Positions 1-7,390 of a DNA stretch of 11,291 bases are shown piece after piece (the stretch's first letter is position 1; each line of letters opens with the position of its first letter). The translations under genes were made by a program, and so were the position numbers. The stretch is from Flaviramulus sp. (GTDB lineage Bacteria > Bacteroidota > Bacteroidia > Flavobacteriales > Flavobacteriaceae): positions 1 through 11,291 of the forward strand of contig JALRJA010000348.1 of assembly GCA_023255235.1 (NCBI GenBank), read 5' to 3'. Under the pieces are notes generated by a model. The model worked only from the letters and a program-made list of their open reading frames with translations, had not been told where the DNA came from and searched no databases.

Positions 1-559
1 TGCCGTGTTCATCAATTCGCTCATAACCTATGGTTCTTTGTGCAATACCTCCCATTGGGTGTTCGCGTTTTGTAGCTTGTTCTACAATTAAGCCTCCTTT
101 AAAAGCACCTAATTTGAATAATGGGAAATTTCTAATTTTAATATAGTCTGAATAGCCAATATTTTTTGCCAATAAATAATATCTGTTTTTATTGGCTCGT
201 GCCTGTCTTATTTCATTTTCAATTTGAGCGGCGGGTTTTTTTAGATAACTTGAGAGTGCATCACATAATGGTTTTATGTTTTTTTCAAATGTTTTTAATG
301 ATGGCGTTATGGCATCAAATCTTATATCATATTTTGGAATAGAGGTAGCTAGTAAATTTCCGTTTACAGAATATACATTCCCTCTATTGGCAGGTATAAT
401 AACATCTTTCACTACACGTTGGGTTGCAAGAGCTCTGTATTTGTCGCCTTGCAAAAACTGAATACTAAAAAGTTTAAAAACTACAGCCATACCAAAAATG
501 AACATACATCCTGCTAAAAAATACAACCGGTTTAATATGTTATTCTCGTTTACTGCCAA
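1..559 (-). CDS. ftsI: Peptidoglycan transpeptidase FtsI/PBP3-like (class B PBP), N-terminal part, cut by window edge
   Basis: Class B penicillin-binding protein that cross-links septal peptidoglycan in the periplasm as part of the divisome. Only the first 186 residues are present; the transpeptidase domain with SxxK, SxN and KTG lies beyond the left edge. Visible: a short cytoplasmic tail, one membrane segment at about residues 12-31, then the start of the pedestal domain with the family motif IPANRGNVYS (55-64) followed by NG (66-67). No ATG lies near the expected N-terminus. The first possible codon after the in-frame stop TAA is TTG at 559, giving (M)AVNENNILNRLYF, which fits flavobacterial homologues as I remember them; the next ATG (residue 19) would fall inside the membrane helix. 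It begins 10 bp after the stop of the FtsL-like gene, so it is co-transcribed with mraZ-rsmH-ftsL. FtsI rather than the elongation PBP2 is inferred from this context. Confidence 0.9.
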   Translation of the reverse strand, partial: MAVNENNILNRLYFLAGCMFIFGMAVVFKLFSIQFLQGDKYRALATQRVVKDVIIPANRGNVYSVNGNLLATSIPKYDIRFDAITPSLKTFEKNIKPLCDALSSYLKKPAAQIENEIRQARANKNRYYLLAKNIGYSDYIKIRNFPLFKLGAFKGGLIVEQATKREHPMGGIAQRTIGYERIDEHG

Positions 560-569
560 GTTTAATTTT

Positions 570-887
570 TTATTTTTGAGATTTTACTTTTATTTTTTTT
601 GGTGGAATTACCGATGGTGAAATTCCTTTTTCTTGCATTGTTTTTACAACTACCGATTCCATTTTGAGTTTCATGAGTTTAGATCGCCCGTCAACAAATG
701 CTGAACGCATCTCTTTTACATCATTTTTTAATTGGGCTATTTCATACACCTTTTTATCAGCACTATGAGAACTTGCTATCATAATAATTGCTAATCCAGA
801 AATAAAAAGTATAAATCGCCAACTTTTAAAGGAGTCATCACTTACTAAAAAGGTTCCTTTTAATATGTTATAGATGTTTTTTTTCAA
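570..887 (-). CDS. ftsL: FtsL-like small bitopic division protein
   Basis: Small protein of 105 residues with the layout of FtsL: a cytoplasmic tail, one membrane helix at about residues 23-39 (WRFILFISGLAIIMIAS), then a charged segment at about 43-85 that looks like a coiled coil, and a basic tail. FtsL pairs with FtsB/DivIC-type proteins and recruits or activates FtsW-FtsI at the septum. Sequence similarity in this family is poor, so the call rests mostly on topology, length and position between rsmH and ftsI, the canonical place for ftsL. The start is TTG at 887; a stop (TAA) sits four codons upstream in frame, and the first internal ATG would remove half the membrane helix. It lies 34 bp after the rsmH stop and 10 bp before ftsI. 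Confidence 0.82.
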   Translation of the reverse strand: MKKNIYNILKGTFLVSDDSFKSWRFILFISGLAIIMIASSHSADKKVYEIAQLKNDVKEMRSAFVDGRSKLMKLKMESVVVKTMQEKGISPSVIPPKKIKVKSQK

Positions 888-921
888 TTTAATTTCTTAT
901 AAATCGTTATTAATTTATCTA

Positions 922-1833
922 TTAATTAGCTTTTTCTGCTATTCTCAATTTGGCACTTCTGGCTCTATTATTGTTTTCAATTTCATCTTTTGAAGGCACA
1001 ACCAAACCGTTTATTTTTTTAAGTGGTACTTCAAAATTTCCAAACATATCGCGTTCTGGTTCACCTTCAAACATACCGTTTCTAAAAAATCGTTTAACTA
1101 ATCTGTCTTCAAGTGAATGGTATGATATAAAACTTAATCTGCCACCTTTATTTAAAAGCTCGGGGGTTTGTTGCAAAAACTCTTTTAAAGCTTCCATTTC
1201 TTGATTGACTTCTATTCTTATAGCTTGGTATATTTGTGCTAATATTTTGTTTTCATGTTTTGGTGATAAAAACTTTTTAAGCACTGTTTTTAGTTGGCTA
1301 CTGGTTTTAATGGGTTGGGTTTTTCTGTGTTGAACAAGCAAATGTGCCATAGCTGGTGCTGCTCGCAACTCGCCATATTGTAAAAACACGTGTTTAAGTT
1401 GTTCTTCTTCATAGTGGTTTATCACATGAAACGCCGATATTTTATTTTGTTGATTCATTCTCATATCTAAGGTGGCTTCAAAACGAGTTGAAAAGCCTCT
1501 CTCTGCTACATCAAATTGATGTGATGAAACGCCAAAATCTGCCAAAATACCATCTACCTTTTTTATACCATAAAATCTCAAAAACCGTTTTATATGTCTG
1601 AAATTTTCATGTATAAGAATAAAGCGCGAATCGTTTATTGTATTTTTAAGAGCGTCTGAATCTTGATCAAAAGCAAAAAGTTTTCCATTTTGGTCAAGTC
1701 TTTTTAAAATTTCTTTACTGTGACCACCACCTCCAAAAGTAACATCAACATAAATTCCGCTTGGTTTAATATTTAACCCATCAACAGTTTCTTTTAAAAG
1801 CACTGGTTTATGATACTCCATAAGCATCTTCAT
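922..1833 (-). CDS. rsmH: 16S rRNA (cytosine(1402)-N4)-methyltransferase RsmH (MraW)
   Basis: SAM-dependent enzyme that methylates N4 of C1402 in the decoding centre of 16S rRNA. At 303 residues it is the normal length. Family motifs in order: the SAM loop FGGGGHS (33-39), the acidic DQD (56-58), DFGVSSHQFD (99-108), RGFS (112-115), DMRM (123-126), AIRIEVNQE (204-212), SYHSLEDRLVK (237-247) and the basic tail NNRARSAKLR (288-297). No key residue seems missing. The start is ambiguous: ATG codons occur at 1833, 1827 and 1821. The last gives MEYHKPVLL, which best matches the usual N-terminus. All three overlap the 3' end of mraZ (by 26, 20 or 14 bp), so the two are probably translationally coupled. 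Second gene of the dcw operon. Confidence 0.97.
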   Translation of the reverse strand: MKMLMEYHKPVLLKETVDGLNIKPSGIYVDVTFGGGGHSKEILKRLDQNGKLFAFDQDSDALKNTINDSRFILIHENFRHIKRFLRFYGIKKVDGILADFGVSSHQFDVAERGFSTRFEATLDMRMNQQNKISAFHVINHYEEEQLKHVFLQYGELRAAPAMAHLLVQHRKTQPIKTSSQLKTVLKKFLSPKHENKILAQIYQAIRIEVNQEMEALKEFLQQTPELLNKGGRLSFISYHSLEDRLVKRFFRNGMFEGEPERDMFGNFEVPLKKINGLVVPSKDEIENNNRARSAKLRIAEKAN

Positions 1834-2278
1834 CTTGTCCCATGACTTGTTCGGCTAAATCTGCAAAATCTACAGTAGCATCATTAATAGCTTGCTCATA
1901 AAGTGCTTTATCCCATATTTCAACAATATTTATAGCCGATGCCACAACAATATTTTTTGAAATATTAGCAAAAACGGTTAAGTCTTTAGGTATTAACAAA
2001 CGCCCATTAGCATCTACTTCAACCATTTTAGCACCTGCGGTAAATCTTCTTATAAAATCGTTATTCTTTTTTTTAAACTTGTTTAGTTTATTCATTTTTT
2101 GCATGAGTAATTGCCACTCTTGCATTGGATAAAGCTCTAAACATTGTTGAAATACCGATCTACGTAACACAAACCCGTCTTGCAATACAGTTGATAATTG
2201 TTTTTTAATAGCAATAGGCATCATTAACCTGCCTTTTGCATCAACTTTACAATCATATGTGCCTGTAATTAAGTCCAA
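1808..2278 (-). CDS. mraZ: MraZ, transcriptional regulator of the dcw cluster
   Basis: DNA-binding protein of the AbrB/SpoVT swapped-hairpin type that forms rings and controls its own dcw operon. At 156 residues it has the usual length (about 145-155) and the two tandem repeats of the family: DAKGRLMMP (13-21) and DANGRLLIP (89-97), each the DxxGR loop that touches DNA. No ATG starts this frame. A stop lies upstream and the only suitable codon is TTG at 2278, giving (M)DLITGTYDCKVDAKGR, which aligns with normal MraZ N-termini. First gene of the minus-strand operon, preceded by a promoter and three MraZ-type boxes. It overlaps rsmH at its 3' end. Confidence 0.96.
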   Translation of the reverse strand: MDLITGTYDCKVDAKGRLMMPIAIKKQLSTVLQDGFVLRRSVFQQCLELYPMQEWQLLMQKMNKLNKFKKKNNDFIRRFTAGAKMVEVDANGRLLIPKDLTVFANISKNIVVASAINIVEIWDKALYEQAINDATVDFADLAEQVMGQDEDAYGVS

Positions 2279-2305
2279 AATAGTATTATAGAATCATTTA
2301 ATTTT

Positions 2306-2313
2306 CAAATATA
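2306..2313 (-). promoter_or_regulatory. Putative -7 element of the mraZ promoter
   Basis: On the minus strand this reads TATATTTG, an exact match to the Bacteroidota -7 consensus TAnnTTTG. It would start transcription near 2300 and leave a leader of about 20 nt before the TTG start of mraZ. I see no good TTG-type -33 element at the expected distance; that place is taken by the MraZ boxes. The motif match is seen; promoter activity is inferred. Confidence 0.6.
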
Positions 2314-2321
2314 TTAAAAAA

Positions 2322-2352
2322 TTTACCACATATTACCACTTTATACCACTTT
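2322..2352 (-). promoter_or_regulatory. Triple MraZ box (operator) upstream of mraZ
   Basis: Three copies of TACCAC on the plus strand (2324-2329, 2334-2339, 2344-2349), that is GTGGTA on the mraZ strand, repeat with an exact 10-bp period, one helical turn. Read 5'->3' on the minus strand the decamers are AAAGTGGTAT, AAAGTGGTAA and TATGTGGTAA. This matches the known form of MraZ sites, three short direct repeats one turn apart upstream of mraZ (AAAGTG-type in mollicutes, TGGG-type in E. coli). The boxes lie just upstream of the TATATTTG element, over the -33 region. MraZ could therefore compete with RNA polymerase or stand in for a missing -33 contact; the sequence does not decide between these. 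Confidence 0.85.
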
Positions 2353-2576
2353 GTTAATAAATTTTCAAGCTAATAGGTTTTGCAATTAATTTTATATTTT
2401 TTTTAAGGTGTGTTATAAACTTAAAATCAAAGGTTTACAAAAAAAATAAAGTCTTATTTTGTTGATAAAGCTTAATAAAAACCAATTTTAATAAAAGTGA
2501 ATTTTATTTCAGAAATGAATTATTTATATAAACCGAAGCCCTGTATGGAAAATAGAATTTTTTCATTTGAATAAAA

Positions 2577-2594
2577 TCATTGAAATATCAATGA
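2577..2594. repeat. Perfect inverted repeat inside the hydrolase promoter, possible operator
   Basis: TCATTGA (2577-2583), spacer AATA, TCAATGA (2588-2594): a perfect 7-bp palindrome with a 4-bp spacer. It covers the -33 TTG and part of the spacer before the -7 element, the position of a repressor site. Inverted repeats of this length occur by chance in AT-rich DNA, so the location is the main argument. No candidate regulator is encoded nearby apart from MraZ, whose sites look different. Confidence 0.35.
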
Positions 2595-2608
2595 AATAAC
2601 TATATTTG
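2580..2608 (+). promoter_or_regulatory. Putative promoter of the alpha/beta hydrolase gene
   Basis: TTG at 2580-2582 and TATATTTG at 2601-2608, separated by 18 bp, fit the Bacteroidota -33/-7 pattern. Transcription would start near 2615, giving a leader of about 20 nt before the ATG at 2634. The -7 octamer is identical to the one before mraZ on the opposite strand. Confidence 0.65.
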
Positions 2609-2633
2609 TTTTTAACGCATTGACAAACTATTA

Positions 2634-3398
2634 ATGGTGCATAAATTAAAAAAAGAGAAGAATTTTAGATACATAGAAACAGGAGAAGGCACTCCAATTA
2701 TAGTTTTACACGGCCTTATGGGAGGTTTGAGTAATTTTAATGAAGTGTCGCATTATTTTAGTAAAAAACACTACAATGTTATCATACCCGAGTTACCCAT
2801 ATACAGTATGTCTTTACTAAAAACCAATGTTAATAGTTTTGCCAAATACTTGCATGATTTTATCTTGTTTAAGGGTTATAAAGAAGTTATTTTATTAGGA
2901 AATTCGCTTGGCGGTCATATAGGTTTATACCACACCAAAATGTTTCCTGAAACGGTTAAGGCATTAATAATAACTGGTAGTTCTGGTCTTTATGAAAGTG
3001 CTATGGGAAGTGGCTATACAAAACGCAGTGATTATGAGGTTATTAAAAAGAAAGCACAAGAAGTGTTTTACGACCCTGCTATTGCTACAAAAGAAATTGT
3101 AGATGAGGTATATGAAACGGTAAATGACAGAAATAAACTTATAAAAACTTTAGCTATTGCAAAAAGTGCTATTAGACACAATATGTCAAAAGATTTACCA
3201 CACATGCATGTACCAACTTGTATTATTTGGGGAAAAAACGATACGGTAACACCACCAGAAGTTGGTAAAGAGTTTAATGATCTTTTACCAGATTCTGATT
3301 TGTTTTGGATTGATAAATGTGGTCATGCCGCCATGATGGAGCATCCTCAAAAGTTTAATGACATTTTGTATGCTTGGCTACAAAAACGCGGTTTTTAA
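2634..3398 (+). CDS. Alpha/beta hydrolase fold protein (serine hydrolase, substrate unknown)
   Basis: Cytoplasmic enzyme of 254 residues, the full length for a single alpha/beta hydrolase domain, with no signal peptide. Visible: the oxyanion-hole HG (26-27) after strand PIIVLHG, the nucleophile elbow GNSLGG (89-94) with Ser91, the acid Asp203 in WGKNDTVTPP, and the catalytic His231 in CGHAAMMEHP. The catalytic triad is therefore complete. The fold covers esterases, C-C bond hydrolases such as MhpC, lipases and others, and nothing here fixes the substrate. ATG at 2634 is preceded by a good promoter. It reads toward engB, which starts 95 bp downstream. I recall a hydrolase of this kind lying between engB and mraZ in other Flavobacteriaceae, but cannot check this. 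Confidence 0.9.
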   Translation: MVHKLKKEKNFRYIETGEGTPIIVLHGLMGGLSNFNEVSHYFSKKHYNVIIPELPIYSMSLLKTNVNSFAKYLHDFILFKGYKEVILLGNSLGGHIGLYHTKMFPETVKALIITGSSGLYESAMGSGYTKRSDYEVIKKKAQEVFYDPAIATKEIVDEVYETVNDRNKLIKTLAIAKSAIRHNMSKDLPHMHVPTCIIWGKNDTVTPPEVGKEFNDLLPDSDLFWIDKCGHAAMMEHPQKFNDILYAWLQKRGF

Positions 3399-3432
3399 AA
3401 AATCTAACCTAAAACTGTAAAAAACTAATTTA

Positions 3433-3465
3433 AACTACAATTTTTCTCATACTAGTTTTGTAGTT
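3433..3465. repeat. Inverted repeat between hydrolase and engB
   Basis: AACTACAA (3433-3440) and TTGTAGTT (3458-3465) form a perfect 8-bp stem with a 17-nt loop. No T-run follows, so it is a poor intrinsic terminator. The right arm overlaps TAGTTTTG (3453-3460), a match to the TAnnTTTG -7 consensus that could drive engB (leader about 28 nt), though I see no -33 element at the right distance. It may be an operator, a weak hairpin, or chance. Confidence 0.3.
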
Positions 3466-3493
3466 CATTAAAAAAGCTAAGGCGTTTGAAATT

Positions 3494-4099
3494 ATGATTA
3501 TTAAATCTGCCGAATTTGTTATGAGTAACTCTGATGTTACTAAATGCCCAAAAAGTAGATTGCCAGAATATGCTTTTATTGGCAGAAGTAATGTTGGAAA
3601 ATCATCATTAATTAATATGCTAACTGGCAGAAAAAGTTTAGCTAAAACTTCTGGGAAACCAGGTAAAACGCAGTTAATCAATCATTTTTTAATTAATAAA
3701 AATTGGCATTTGGTAGATTTGCCCGGTTATGGGTATGCTAAGGTTTCTAAAAGCTCTAAAAAAGTATTTCAAAAGTTTATAACTCAATATTTTAGTTTAC
3801 GAGAGCAGCTCGTTACTGCTTTTATTTTAGTTGATATTCGCCACCAACCACAAGCAATTGATTTGGAGTTTATGGAATGGCTTGGAAAAAACGGTATCCC
3901 ATTTTCTATAATTTTTACAAAAGCCGATAAACTAAAACCCAATGCTATTACTAAACATGTGGAAGATTATAAAAGTAGTATTCTAGAAACTTGGGAAGAT
4001 ATGCCTAATTACTTTATCACCTCATCATCAAAAGGCATTGGTAAAGACGATGTTTTAGACTATATTGACAAACTAAACGCTAATATGTTTTTAAGTTAA
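3494..4099 (+). CDS. engB: Ribosome-assembly GTPase EngB (YihA/YsxC)
   Basis: TrmE-Era-EngA-type small GTPase (YihA/YsxC) needed for late assembly of the 50S subunit and, when depleted, linked to division defects. The length of 201 residues is normal. All G motifs are present: G1 GRSNVGKSS (30-38), G2 PGKT (56-59), G3 DLPGYG (75-80), G4 TKAD (142-145) and G5 TSSSKGIG (176-183). The protein starts MIIKSAEFVMSNSD, which fits the short N-terminal extension of the family. It follows the hydrolase by 95 bp and points away from the division genes. It converges with the permease gene, with only 45 bp between the two stop codons. That gap holds no convincing bidirectional terminator. Confidence 0.97.
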   Translation: MIIKSAEFVMSNSDVTKCPKSRLPEYAFIGRSNVGKSSLINMLTGRKSLAKTSGKPGKTQLINHFLINKNWHLVDLPGYGYAKVSKSSKKVFQKFITQYFSLREQLVTAFILVDIRHQPQAIDLEFMEWLGKNGIPFSIIFTKADKLKPNAITKHVEDYKSSILETWEDMPNYFITSSSKGIGKDDVLDYIDKLNANMFLS

Positions 4100-4144
4100 T
4101 TTTACTACTAAAAAAGCCCGTTTTAATACTGTAAATTGGTATCT

Positions 4145-5239
4145 CTAACCCTTTACATCTAGTGCATCACGCAAAGCATTACCAACAAGCATAAAAGCCA
4201 TTACTAAACTCATAATACAGAGTCCAGGTATTATAGCCAAATAGGGTTTTCCAAGTATAATATAATTATAGTGGTCTTTAATCATAGCACCCCAACTTGC
4301 CATGGGTGGCTGTGCTCCAATACCTAAAAAACTAAGTCCGCTTTCAATTAAAATGGCGGCTGCAAAATTTGCTGCAGAAATAACTATAACAGGTGCCATA
4401 ATATTAGGTAAAATATGTTTGGTTATAATTCTAAAGTTGTTATACCCCAAAGCTCTAGCTGCCGTTACATATTGCATCTCTTTAACACTCATAATTTGCC
4501 CTCGAACTACCCTAGCCACTTCAACCCACATAGTTAAACCCACAGCAATAAACACTTGCCAAAAACCTTTGCCTAATGCCAATGTAATAGCAATAACAAG
4601 TAGAAGTGTTGGTATAGACCATGTAATGTTTATAATCCACATAATAAATGCATCTATTTTACCACCAAAATAGCCGGCTATACTTCCCATAAAAACACCA
4701 ATTACTAAAGCTATAAAAACGGCTACAAAACCAATAAAAAATGAGATTCTAGCACCTACTAAAACTCTACTTAATAAATCGCGACCATATTTATCTGTAC
4801 CAAATAGGAAGGTTTTTTCTTTTATATAATCTGGTGCTGAATTGTTTGGAAACGCATCAACAAGAATTGTTTTTTCTTCACCTTCTATACTATCAGAAAC
4901 ATATTCTTTGTAGATTAAAACACCGTCTTTAATTTGATAGTTTGTAATAGGAATTTCTGTATCGGCATTTATTTTTCCGAAGAACAGTTTATCAAAATAA
5001 CTTTGTTTGGTATTTAGTTGTGAAGGCAAAGTAAGCATGGTTACTTTAAAACCTGGTTTTTTTGAATGAATAGATACATGCATTTGATTTGCATGCTGTG
5101 AATTATCAGGTGCAAACACGTATGCAAATAGTGAGACTATTCCAACGAAAATAATGTAGTAAAAACTAAAAACGCCCCAGAAGTTATGTTTAAACTTTTG
5201 GAGCGCCAATTGTTTTAATGAGCGTGATTTATAACTCAT
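4145..5239 (-). CDS. ABC transporter permease, OppC/DppC type (peptide/nickel family)
   Basis: Inner-membrane permease of a binding-protein-dependent importer of the oligopeptide/dipeptide/nickel class; 364 residues, longer than the usual 280-310. TM1 is at about 22-42. The signature FGTDKYGRDLLSRVLVGAR (147-165) leads into TM2 and further helices. The EAA loop that docks on the ATPase is at about 257-280 (TAARALGYNNFRIITKHILPN). Typical family sequences WGAMI (316-320) and NALRDALDVKG at the C-terminus complete it. The extra length sits in the periplasmic loop after TM1, about residues 43-146. The partner permease (OppB), ATPases and binding protein are not in this window. The gene starts 9 bp after the tail-specific protease and is surely co-transcribed with it. 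Substrate unknown. Confidence 0.92.
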   Translation of the reverse strand: MSYKSRSLKQLALQKFKHNFWGVFSFYYIIFVGIVSLFAYVFAPDNSQHANQMHVSIHSKKPGFKVTMLTLPSQLNTKQSYFDKLFFGKINADTEIPITNYQIKDGVLIYKEYVSDSIEGEEKTILVDAFPNNSAPDYIKEKTFLFGTDKYGRDLLSRVLVGARISFFIGFVAVFIALVIGVFMGSIAGYFGGKIDAFIMWIINITWSIPTLLLVIAITLALGKGFWQVFIAVGLTMWVEVARVVRGQIMSVKEMQYVTAARALGYNNFRIITKHILPNIMAPVIVISAANFAAAILIESGLSFLGIGAQPPMASWGAMIKDHYNYIILGKPYLAIIPGLCIMSLVMAFMLVGNALRDALDVKG

Positions 5240-5248
5240 AAATTATGC

Positions 5249-7390
5249 TTAATTTTTTACTGTTGTAGCTACTTTTTTTAATGGATTTACCGTTTTTAAA
5301 TCTTCTAGAACATAAAGTGCTTCTTCTATATAAATATCTTTACTTAAGCTTTCATGCCAGCGTTCTCGTTTTTCTTTTAAATCGGTTGTATCGCTCTCAA
5401 AAAGTGATTTTTCGTAGCTAGTTGACTCAAAGGTTAAGTTTGTTTTATAATTTGATAGGGCTTCAAATTGTTTTGATTCTTCTTCATTTAGCTTCATTTG
5501 TGCTTCATATTTTTCATAGTTTAAAGGAAAAACCGTTTTGTCTGTTTTACTTTTAATCCACTTAGCATTTTCTTCAATAAGCTTGAACTCTTCTTTATTT
5601 TTCATTCTTTCTTTACTTTTTTTAACGGTAGTATCAAAATCAAAATAATTTTCCCAAGAAGTATAAACCGCAGCATCTATTTCATCCCAAGGTAATGGAT
5701 TGGCTTTATCTTTTTCTCCTACATCTATAAAACTAAAACGCCCTGGTACGTTAACATCACTTTTAACGCCTTCTAACTGTACTGAACCGCCGTTAATTCT
5801 ATAATACTTTTGTGTAGTTAATGCTAATGCACCTAAATCGCTAGTAGAAGTACTGTTTCTAAGCATATTATTTAAATTTATAACATTTTGAACAGTGCCT
5901 TTTCCGTATGTTTGTTTGCTACCTATAATAATGGCTCTTTTGTAATCTTGCATAGCGGCAGCCAAAATTTCTGATGCTGATGCCGAAATTTCATTTACTA
6001 AAATAACTAAAGGACCATCCCAAGTAATAGACTTATCTCTATCTTTTAAAACTTCTTTGTCTTTACCTGTAGAACGTACTTGTACAATTGGTCCTTCTTT
6101 TATAAATAACCCTGCCATATCTACTACTGTAGGTAAAGAACCGCCTCCATTATTTCTTAAATCTAAAATCAAGCCTTCCATGCCTTCGGCTTTTAAATAT
6201 TCTATTTCTTTTTTAACATCTTTGGCTGCATTGATGTTTTTATAATCCTGAAAATCTACATAAAAGGCAGGTAAATCTATTACTCCAAACTTTTTGCCAT
6301 CTTTTTCAACTATAGATGATTTTGCGTATGTATCAAACACCTCAACTACATCTCTTGTAATAGTTATATCTTTTAATGTGCCATCAACTTTTTTAACGGT
6401 TAAAGTTACTTTAGTTCCTTTTGGTCCTTTTATATATTTTATAGCATCATTTATTCGCATTCCTACAATATCAACAGGATATTCTTCATTTTCTTGTTTT
6501 ACTTTAAGAATAATATCTTCAACTTCTAGTTGTTTGTCTCGCCAAGCCGGACCTCCAGAAATAAGTTCAACTACCTTAATGTAATCCATTCGTTTTTGTA
6601 ATCTGGCACCTATGCCTTCTAATTTTCCAGACATGCGTTCATCAAAATCTTCTTTGCTTTTGGGTGCTAAGTAATAGGTATGTGGGTCAAACTCTTCAAC
6701 TATAGTGTTTACGTAAACGGCAAACCAATCTTCGCGTGTTTGGTCTTCTATAAAATCTTCAAAATAAATATTCATTGATTTTAAAGTAGCTTCACGGGCT
6801 TTTTTTTCTAGCTCAGCATCAGATTTCATAATATATGATTCCTCTTTTTCTTTAGCCAATTGTTCTTCTTTTTTTAAATCATCATAGTTTGAAAGGGTTG
6901 AAAACTTGAGTTGTTGCCGCCAGCGTTCTACCATTTGTTTCTTATTCTTTACATAGGGCGTATTTTCATAATCGGTATCAAAATTTTCATCTACTGAATA
7001 ATCAAAAGGTTTAGATAAAACCTCTTTATATATTTGTTTTACTTCGTCAAATCGTTTTAACATACGCTCATTAACAATATTAAAAAATGTAATATCTGTG
7101 GCTTTTAATTGATCGTCTATTTCTGATTTATATTTTGCAAAATAGTTATAATCCGATTCGTAAAAGTGTCTTTTTAAAGGGTCGAGAGTAGTTATATAAT
7201 CTTCAAAAAAGGCTTCAGAAAAAGTGTCATCAATAGAAATAGGATCAAAATGACCTTGTTCTAAAACAAAGGTTATAATTTGAATTAGTAGTTTATCTTT
7301 ATCAGGATTACTAAATTTTTTTGTTGTGAAGCTACACGATGCAAAGGCAAGCACCAATACCAACGATAGAATTAAATTATTCCTTTTCAT
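5249..7390 (-). CDS. prc: Tail-specific (carboxy-terminal processing) protease, S41/Prc family, lipoprotein
   Basis: Periplasmic serine-lysine protease that degrades or trims envelope proteins from their C-termini; in E. coli Prc processes FtsI and controls a peptidoglycan hydrolase through NlpI. Length of 713 residues matches the long Prc form rather than the shorter CtpA. Order: signal peptide ending in a lipobox-like FASC with Cys19; a long helical N-terminal domain to about 240; PDZ domain about 255-345 with LEGIGARL (257-264); S41 core with LRNNGGGSLP (411-420), SASASEI (469-475, likely nucleophile Ser471) and TYGKGTVQ (494-501, Lys497); Asp482 in MQDY; and a C-terminal helical domain to 713. 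Catalytic residues are assigned by alignment to E. coli Prc from memory. ATG at 7390 has no obvious TAnnTTTG promoter. The permease follows after 9 bp. Confidence 0.95.
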   Translation of the reverse strand: MKRNNLILSLVLVLAFASCSFTTKKFSNPDKDKLLIQIITFVLEQGHFDPISIDDTFSEAFFEDYITTLDPLKRHFYESDYNYFAKYKSEIDDQLKATDITFFNIVNERMLKRFDEVKQIYKEVLSKPFDYSVDENFDTDYENTPYVKNKKQMVERWRQQLKFSTLSNYDDLKKEEQLAKEKEESYIMKSDAELEKKAREATLKSMNIYFEDFIEDQTREDWFAVYVNTIVEEFDPHTYYLAPKSKEDFDERMSGKLEGIGARLQKRMDYIKVVELISGGPAWRDKQLEVEDIILKVKQENEEYPVDIVGMRINDAIKYIKGPKGTKVTLTVKKVDGTLKDITITRDVVEVFDTYAKSSIVEKDGKKFGVIDLPAFYVDFQDYKNINAAKDVKKEIEYLKAEGMEGLILDLRNNGGGSLPTVVDMAGLFIKEGPIVQVRSTGKDKEVLKDRDKSITWDGPLVILVNEISASASEILAAAMQDYKRAIIIGSKQTYGKGTVQNVINLNNMLRNSTSTSDLGALALTTQKYYRINGGSVQLEGVKSDVNVPGRFSFIDVGEKDKANPLPWDEIDAAVYTSWENYFDFDTTVKKSKERMKNKEEFKLIEENAKWIKSKTDKTVFPLNYEKYEAQMKLNEEESKQFEALSNYKTNLTFESTSYEKSLFESDTTDLKEKRERWHESLSKDIYIEEALYVLEDLKTVNPLKKVATTVKN

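Larger units (their letters stand above)
2279..2633. other. Divergent intergenic control region, mraZ / alpha-beta hydrolase
   Basis: This 355-bp gap separates two divergent operons. The mraZ side (2300-2352) holds the MraZ boxes and a -7 element; the hydrolase side (2577-2608) holds a second promoter with a palindrome. The middle, about 2355-2565, is very AT-rich. I see no reading frame with a recognisable product, no strong hairpin with a T-run and no RNA gene there. One slightly GC-richer patch (around 2533-2545) has no feature I can name. Confidence 0.6.

Noticed and set aside
276..461. Plus-strand 61-codon frame opposite ftsI
   Set aside because: Antisense shadow of a clear PBP coding region; the product shows no domain and no start context.
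4100..4144. Possible bidirectional terminator between convergent engB and permease genes
   Set aside because: AAAAAAGCCCGTTTT has only a short A/T stem without the matching GC arm; no convincing hairpin.
4302..4673. Plus-strand 123-codon frame within the permease gene
   Set aside because: Lies wholly antisense to conserved permease helices; hydrophobic only because it mirrors them.
6294..6584. Plus-strand frame opposite the PDZ region of the protease
   Set aside because: Antisense shadow of a conserved domain, with Ser/Thr-rich random composition.
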